Shown here piece by piece: positions 16,050 through 20,206 of a DNA stretch of 20,206 nt; within the stretch, counting starts at the first letter, position 1; each line of letters opens with the position of its first letter. Origin of the DNA: Euryarchaeota archaeon UBA181 (GTDB lineage: Archaea; Thermoplasmatota; Poseidoniia; Poseidoniales; Thalassarchaeaceae). The notes beneath the pieces were generated by a model. It was not told the origin of the DNA. It saw only the letters and a list, made by a program, of their open reading frames with translations, and searched no databases. Made by a program: the position numbers and the translations under genes. Where the stretch lies: contig DALI01000076.1 in assembly GCA_002496725.1 (NCBI GenBank), forward strand, positions 1 through 20,206, written 5' to 3'.

Positions 16050-16750
16050 ACGTTCACCTCCATAGCTTTGGTTCCTTTGATGAATGGATTTACCCTTCCA
16101 TCATCAATGACTAGTAGTTTATCTGCCATCATCTTAGCCCTAGATATGTCATGCTCGACGACAATTAATGCAGCGTTGCTTTCCCTCACATAATTCGTAA
16201 CAGCATCCAGCACAGATGCCAGTGTCTCTTCATCCAACTCACTTAGGAACTCGTCAGCGAGAATCAACTTGGGCCTCTGGGCTAGAGTACGTGCTGTGGC
16301 GACTCTTCTTTGTTGGCCGCCAGACAATCTCCTGATTGGTTCTGTAGACTTCTCACTGAGTCCCATGATCTCGATAGCTTCTTTGGATCTTACCTGCCTC
16401 TCCTTCCTTGACTTAACTCCAGCTCTTGCACCCAATTCCACGTTATGCCTGACACTAGCGTGCCTGACTAAACCTAATTTCTGAGGAATATACCCCAGAT
16501 TCCCCCTAGGTGGACTCTCAGGTAATATGCACCCGCATACCTCCAGAACCCCTGAGATTGGACTTACGAGCCCTGCTATAGTTCTTAGCAAGGTAGATTT
16601 TCCTATCCCAGATGGTCCAGCGATAACCACAATCTCTCCCGGAAAAACTTCGAGATTGGGGATATTAACTAGTGATAATGAGGAGTCATAGCCTATCGAT
16701 ACATCCCTAAGTACCAACAATGGCTTGTTCAAACCTGACTCTGACTGCAC
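16046..16750 (-). CDS. phnC: ABC ATPase, PhnC-like
   Basis: Energises the PhnE-type permease. Walker A is GPSGIGKST (45-53), the Q-loop Gln is Q90 in GYIPQKLGLV, the signature is RLSGGQQRRVATAR (141-154), Walker B is LILADE (162-167), the D-loop is SELD (170-173), and the switch His is H200 in VVEHD. Length (234 aa) fits the single-domain importer ATPases. The start is GTG at 16750; no in-frame ATG lies nearby upstream. A palindromic TATA-like box and a TTTAGG/CCTAAA dyad lie 20-50 bases before the start, so phnC and phnE seem to have their own regulated promoter although phnD lies just upstream on the same strand. Confidence 0.92.
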   Translation of the reverse strand: MQSESGLNKPLLVLRDVSIGYDSSLSLVNIPNLEVFPGEIVVIAGPSGIGKSTLLRTIAGLVSPISGVLEVCGCILPESPPRGNLGYIPQKLGLVRHASVRHNVELGARAGVKSRKERQVRSKEAIEIMGLSEKSTEPIRRLSGGQQRRVATARTLAQRPKLILADEFLSELDEETLASVLDAVTNYVRESNAALIVVEHDISRAKMMADKLLVIDDGRVNPFIKGTKAMEVNV

Positions 16751-16770
16751 ATCTATCGCCCCAGTACAGA

Positions 16771-16786
16771 TTTAGGCGCTCCTAAA
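16771..16786. promoter_or_regulatory. Operator-like dyad TTTAGG-N4-CCTAAA
   Basis: Inverted repeat with six-base arms and spacer CGCT. It lies one base beyond the TATA-like box on the promoter side and covers the region between that box and the expected start, a usual place for archaeal repressors. TTAGG/CCTAA arms are typical of boxes bound by DtxR/MntR/IdeR-type metal-dependent repressors. Binding is inferred. Confidence 0.5.
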
Positions 16787-16787
16787 C

Positions 16788-16797
16788 CCATATATGG
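16788..16797 (-). promoter_or_regulatory. Palindromic TATA-like box of phnC-phnE
   Basis: CCATATATGG, a perfect palindrome, lies about 42 bases before the GTG of phnC. With the usual archaeal spacing, transcription would start near 16767, leaving a leader of about 17 bases. Confidence 0.5.
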
Positions 16798-16829
16798 TAT
16801 TGGTGGAGCTAAGATTTGGAGCGAATTCC

Positions 16830-18968
16830 TCATTCGCCACTAAGCAGCGATTCTTCTAGAGCTGAGAAAGCCCCTGGCACTAAGAGCAAATTATCTGAAA
16901 ATTGCCCTAGGTGTCCTTGGGAAGTGACTCTGACAATGCCTAAACCATTTAGGATATTCTTCAAAATTTGATCGCCACAACCCTCCTTTGGAATTTCATG
17001 GAAGACCTTGTGGACGGAGATATCATAGCAACCAGTATACGTCCCCATTCCAGGACGAGTATAGTTTTCCAGATACATGTCATAATTCATGTCAATTAGA
17101 GCATTGAGAATTGATGTTCTACTTCTAGTATCCAATATTGAAGGATTGTACATGACTGAAGTAGTGGGTATCGACCCTATTTCTCCTAAGGAAGTATAGT
17201 TATTCGCCCCTAAGCACCAATCCCCATCCCCCTCCGATGAGTCCTTACACTCCTCATTGATGAAATTCTCACTAACGAAAGCGATTTTTCCGAAGTCTTC
17301 AGAGATGCACCTTATTGCCCCTGATTCGCCATAGTATGATGAGTTGACAGAGGGGATAGAAGAAATATTACTGAAGTGGGACCTTACTAGATCTTCCAAG
17401 CTTTTAGATTCGGAATCTTCAGATAGCACTAGATGACCATTTCCTACCATATATGAAAGTGGTGCAATTAAGCTACTATAGGGATCGACCCCTGTATGAC
17501 ATGAAACCATTCCAGCAGCCAGATGGAGAGGATCTGTTGACTCATCACCATCTACAGCATATGAGGCCAATTCACTGTCTGAAAGAGCCCATCCCGATAA
17601 TATCGAAGATGTAGTTTCGTCATTGTTCTGTATGGCAGCTAATATCCCCAGACCGTGAATCTTCCAGCCAATTACCGATGTTGAGTGATCTACAAATGCT
17701 ATGTGGGCATCACCAGATTGCAAAGAGCTTATCTTTTCAGACTCTGAACTTACTTGAAGAATTGAAACATTAACTCCCAACTCGTTACTGAGAAAGTCTG
17801 CCAGTAGCGAAGGGTCTTGATTTGTACCATTGGTAGAATCTGTGATTTGGAATGCTATCCTTAGTTCATCGAGGGAGATGGTGATATCCCCTCCTTCTGC
17901 ATCATCTACATAGTAGGCAGAAATACCGGGAATACTGGACACAAAGGATGAGTATATGCCTAGATGGTCATCAGAGTTTGTCTCAATCACTCCCCTAGTG
18001 CCGAACGTGTTGAATAGCATATCAGAGGAATCTTGGTCGTCTCCGAGGGACTTTAACAGATTAGTGACATTATTGATACTGTCATTATCTAGATACTCCG
18101 GATTGTAGACGAAGACATCACTTGGAGCCTTTGCAAACGAGGGCAATGGAACATACCTGCTATTCTCGAGACACCAATCTTCCCTCTGGCTCGTTTCTTC
18201 CTCTGGACAATGATCGGTAATCGTATTGTCCTTGACAAATGCAATCTCTCCCTCTCCCTCGGAGAGGCACTTCAGTGCCCCTGAAAGACCATAGTAAGGA
18301 GTTCCTGGATCGGGGATTGAAGAGTCCTCGCTAAAGAATCCATGAATGGTATCCCTAAGAGACTCAATATCATTTGGGTCACCGATCACGTTAGCGTATC
18401 CTAGGCCAAGTAAGAAGCCCATTGGAAGCATCATACCGACTGATTCCAACCAACCTGTATGGCAAGATACTTTGCCCTCCATCAGAGAAAATGGGTTGGT
18501 TAGCGGGTCTGAATCCAAATGAGCGATTGCCATGTCACTATCCTCCAATACCCATGCGTGAGCATTGTAGTAAGGCCTCCCGTCAGACTTCTGATCAGCG
18601 GCTAGTGCCTCTATGCCATATTGGTTCCAACCAATCCATGCATTGCCGCTATCCATGTAGGCAATATCGACATTACCGAACCTCAGTGCCTCCAGCATAG
18701 CTACCTTCGAGTCTACTGTATATATCGAAACGTCAAAATTTGTATTCTTCGAGATGTAGTCTGCTAGAATCATTGGATTAGTTCCAGAATCTAGCATTTC
18801 CGGCGATACTTCGTATGCGATTACAAGAGTGGTCCGTTCGTCTGAACTATTGTCATCAGTACTTCCCATGCAACCCGAGAGAGTACTTGAAAACAGTAGC
18901 AGGCACGTAACCGATACGAGTATTTTTAGCCCATTAGTATTATCATGAGCGATATCACATGAAGACAT
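16830..18968 (-). CDS. Two-lobed PhnD/transferrin-family substrate-binding lipoprotein
   Basis: Binding lipoprotein of the adjacent ABC importer. The signal peptide ends in lipobox LSGC (C33). Two homologous type-2 periplasmic-binding lobes follow: about 46-355 and 367-712. Both carry transferrin hallmarks: SCHTG (168-172; 489-493), SSIP then YYG.SGA..C (225-234; 545-554), G.IAFV (240-245; 560-565) and WCL (265-267; 584-586). The pairs C169/C234 and C490/C554 match the conserved transferrin disulfide C118-C194. Of the human iron ligands, Asp63 matches D106 and D427. Tyr95 matches Y133 or Y134 in lobe 1 only. Tyr188 is replaced by L228 and E548, and Arg124 by E175 and P496. Lobe 2 has an inserted Cys/His module (631-664). 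The ATG at 18968 is chosen because it begins a proper signal peptide; the ORF remains open upstream to 19157. Confidence 0.9.
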   Translation of the reverse strand: MSSCDIAHDNTNGLKILVSVTCLLLFSSTLSGCMGSTDDNSSDERTTLVIAYEVSPEMLDSGTNPMILADYISKNTNFDVSIYTVDSKVAMLEALRFGNVDIAYMDSGNAWIGWNQYGIEALAADQKSDGRPYYNAHAWVLEDSDMAIAHLDSDPLTNPFSLMEGKVSCHTGWLESVGMMLPMGFLLGLGYANVIGDPNDIESLRDTIHGFFSEDSSIPDPGTPYYGLSGALKCLSEGEGEIAFVKDNTITDHCPEEETSQREDWCLENSRYVPLPSFAKAPSDVFVYNPEYLDNDSINNVTNLLKSLGDDQDSSDMLFNTFGTRGVIETNSDDHLGIYSSFVSSIPGISAYYVDDAEGGDITISLDELRIAFQITDSTNGTNQDPSLLADFLSNELGVNVSILQVSSESEKISSLQSGDAHIAFVDHSTSVIGWKIHGLGILAAIQNNDETTSSILSGWALSDSELASYAVDGDESTDPLHLAAGMVSCHTGVDPYSSLIAPLSYMVGNGHLVLSEDSESKSLEDLVRSHFSNISSIPSVNSSYYGESGAIRCISEDFGKIAFVSENFINEECKDSSEGDGDWCLGANNYTSLGEIGSIPTTSVMYNPSILDTRSRTSILNALIDMNYDMYLENYTRPGMGTYTGCYDISVHKVFHEIPKEGCGDQILKNILNGLGIVRVTSQGHLGQFSDNLLLVPGAFSALEESLLSGE
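16977..17078 (-). other. Inserted Cys/His module in lobe 2, shared with the FEA1-like neighbour
   Basis: Residues 631-664: MYLENYT, a linker, then TGCYDISVHKVFHE and a closing Cys. The first lobe has nothing equivalent at this point. C647 and C664 are 17 apart, and H653 and H657 lie between them. A matching unit occurs at 19372-19485 in the next gene. Confidence 0.75.
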
Positions 18969-18986
18969 AAATATTCCACGAGAGCG

Positions 18987-18996
18987 TAGTATATGG
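18987..18996 (-). promoter_or_regulatory. TATA-like box of the transferrin-like gene
   Basis: CCATATACTA is centred about 24 bases before the ATG at 18968, which suggests a leaderless transcript and supports that start. It shares CCATATA with the phnC box, but no TTTAGG/CCTAAA dyad is seen here. Confidence 0.45.
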
Positions 18997-19066
18997 AGTC
19001 TCGTCATATCAATTCTGTTTATCGAACTAGTATTTGTCAGAATGATTATCTGGCTTTGACTTTGGA

Positions 19067-19142
19067 GTTGACGGGGGGCACTCGAATGTGGATTCGAATT
19101 GATGATTGGGTGTGTTTGACGCTGTTCGCGCCCCCCGCCAAC
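19067..19142. repeat. GC-rich 13-base inverted repeat with 50-base loop
   Basis: GTTGACGGGGGGC (19067-19079) and GCCCCCCGCCAAC (19130-19142) pair at 12 of 13 positions. The loop contains the small palindrome ATTCGAAT. It could be an RNA structure, a REP-like element or the ends of a tiny defunct mobile element. No clear target-site duplication flanks it. Confidence 0.6.
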
Positions 19143-19147
19143 AAAAA
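19143..19147 (-). terminator. Possible T-run terminator of the FEA1-like gene
   Basis: TTTTT on the minus strand, about 55 bases after the stop, within CAAC-TTTTT-GTTG. Archaeal termination often needs only a T-run; this one is short. Confidence 0.3.
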
Positions 19148-19200
19148 GTTGTGTCATCTACTTATCGTAGAGCCTTGGTTAATTGTTCCAGCTCAGTTGT

Positions 19201-20206
19201 TCACTGAAGTGTTCCAATGTCGTCTGCTGTGATCCCGAAGTGATCCCATGCAGGCTGTAGCCATGCCCTGATGTCAGCCTCGTAGTCTGCGGAGGAATCT
19301 CCATCATTGGATAGGTCAAACATTGCTACGATCATATCGGAGTAGTAGTTTGCGTACCATCCGAAAGCCTCGCACTCCTCTTGCGACATTCCCTCATGCT
19401 GAGCGTGTGTCACAGAGTTGTAGCAGCCGGTGAACTCCTCTCCGTCTGGATCGTTAGCAGATGTGTAGTTCTCCAAGTACATGTAAGCCTCGCAAGATGC
19501 CTGTGAGCTATCTGATGAGACTGTATGGGAGACCATGTTGTAGCAGATCGACGTGTACTCGGCAACGTATGCCTCAATGACCCTGAAGAAGGCATGGCCC
19601 TCTGCTTGGTGCTTGTCATAGTCTGCGGTTTCTCCAGCGGCTAGGTCGTCTGTCATCTTCGATGCGTACCTTACGGAAGCCTGGGAGTAGACAATTACGA
19701 TATTCTTGAGAATCTCGTCCCGTGCATCGACTAGACCCTGCATGTCCTCGTTCTGCATGGCGGTTAGTCCATCATTCATTGCTGCTAGTGTCGCGACGTT
19801 AGTGGTCGCTGTGCCATCAGCATTAGCGGTTCCGAAGTTGCCTGCCCTCTTATCGGCGGTTGCATACGGCCCGCATCCATCGTAGTCTGCGTCTGCGTCA
19901 TCTGGTCCGTGATAGAATGCCCATCCCTCGTCCCATGCGTGCTGAGCGTCGTCTGGACCCCAGTTACCAGCCTCTGCCTTGCCTATGGCGGCATTGAGCT
20001 CATGAATCGCGTAGGCGGTCATGACACCGTTCTGGATCCCCTTCTCTGTGGCTTGGTCCCTGACTGTGTCAGACTCGCCTGCGAATGGTCCGGTCCCCTC
20101 AACGGCAGCGGAAACGAAGTCGTTCCATGAGCCATCGGCACCGTAGTAACCGTCGTATGCGTGGTTCTTGCCAGAAGCATCCGCGAAGCCCATTAGGGTC
20201 CTGTAG
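19201..20206 (-). CDS. FEA1 / low-iron-inducible periplasmic protein-like, 5' end cut off
   Basis: The reading frame is open to the window edge, so the N-terminus, where a signal peptide would lie, is missing. Numbering is from the Met at 20193. Features are a helical region with HELNAAIGKAEAG (64-76), AWDEGWAFYHG (86-96), YATADKRAGNFGT (110-122), and long helices at about 145-215. Two Cys/His units follow: C217-x5-H223-x10-C234 and C257-x5-H263-x2-H266-x7-C274. The DEGWAFYxG and ADKRxxNFGT pattern recalls the algal FEA1/H43 and low-iron-inducible periplasmic proteins, which bind extracellular iron; this is from memory and moderately sure. The second Cys/His unit is shared with the transferrin-like protein, the next gene on this strand. 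It probably works with that importer in iron capture. Confidence 0.65.
   Translation of the reverse strand, partial: YRTLMGFADASGKNHAYDGYYGADGSWNDFVSAAVEGTGPFAGESDTVRDQATEKGIQNGVMTAYAIHELNAAIGKAEAGNWGPDDAQHAWDEGWAFYHGPDDADADYDGCGPYATADKRAGNFGTANADGTATTNVATLAAMNDGLTAMQNEDMQGLVDARDEILKNIVIVYSQASVRYASKMTDDLAAGETADYDKHQAEGHAFFRVIEAYVAEYTSICYNMVSHTVSSDSSQASCEAYMYLENYTSANDPDGEEFTGCYNSVTHAQHEGMSQEECEAFGWYANYYSDMIVAMFDLSNDGDSSADYEADIRAWLQPAWDHFGITADDIGTLQ
19372..19545 (-). other. Tandem Cys/His units in the FEA1-like protein
   Basis: Residues 217-274 hold two related units. Each opens with CYN, has His six residues after the first Cys, and closes with CEA 17 residues after it. MYLENYT joins them. 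The second unit matches residues 631-664 of the transferrin-like lipoprotein. Confidence 0.75.

Larger units (their letters stand above)
18969..19200. other. Longest intergenic gap (232 bases)
   Basis: The space between the transferrin-like gene and the FEA1-like gene holds the TATA-like box at 18987-18996, a GC-rich inverted repeat at 19067-19142 and a T5 run at 19143-19147 (minus strand). The ORF that stays open through part of it (from 19157) has no signal peptide at its start and is not taken as coding. Confidence 0.6.

Noticed and set aside
15135..18968. Straight annotation as a phosphonate (PhnCDE) importer.
   Set aside because: The permease and ATPase fit, but the binding protein has transferrin motifs in both lobes and no phosphonate-degrading gene lies nearby. 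Phosphonate remains possible but is not preferred.
18969..19157. Sixty-three-residue N-terminal extension of the transferrin-like ORF.
   Set aside because: It has no signal peptide at its start, crosses the GC-rich inverted repeat arm and the TATA-like box, and would bury the real signal peptide that begins at the ATG at 18968.

Overview
The window reads as a chromosome segment of a mesophilic marine euryarchaeon, most likely Marine Group II (Candidatus Poseidoniales). This assignment is inferred from several traits. The aromatic-acid genes are of the archaeal type: ADH synthase, DHQ synthase II and a GHMP-fold shikimate kinase. Secreted proteins are acidic and rich in Asp, with a lipobox and a PGF-type C-terminal anchor. 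Several starts look leaderless, with a TATA-like box about 25 bases upstream. A bacterial-type glycerol-3-phosphate dehydrogenase is present. Coding density is very high and no gap without a gene exceeds about 230 bases.

Layout. Bases 18-3376 (+) hold a MoxR ATPase, a DUF58 protein and a six-helix membrane protein, a typical MoxR-DUF58 cell-envelope set. Bases 3373-11241 (-) are a compact run that transcribes leftward: an ABC ATPase, a double-FtsX permease, exonuclease III, then ADH synthase, DHQ synthase II, shikimate kinase and chorismate synthase. The last four are steps 1, 2, 5 and 7 of the archaeal shikimate route; the enzymes for the other steps are not here. Bases 11304-13580 (-) encode a large acidic lipoprotein with EF-hands and a PGF-CTERM-like tail. 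A tRNA-Leu(UAG) follows at 13648-13732 (-). Then come gpsA (+) and a small winged-helix-like ORF (+).

Bases 15135-20206 (-) hold the most interesting locus. It has a PhnE-type permease, a PhnC-type ATPase, a two-lobed PhnD-like lipoprotein, and at the window edge the 3' part of a protein resembling the algal low-iron-induced FEA1 family. By name the transporter would be called a phosphonate importer. However, both lobes of the binding protein carry transferrin hallmarks: SCHTG, YYG.SGA..C, G.IAFV and WCL, with the cysteines of a conserved transferrin disulfide. Its second lobe has an inserted Cys/His module also found in the neighbouring FEA1-like protein. The phnC promoter has a TTTAGG-N4-CCTAAA dyad like the boxes of DtxR-type metal repressors, placed between the TATA-like box and the expected transcription start. 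My reading is a metal-regulated iron-capture and import system built on an archaeal bilobal transferrin homologue. The homology is seen directly; iron as substrate is inference, and several canonical iron ligands are missing.
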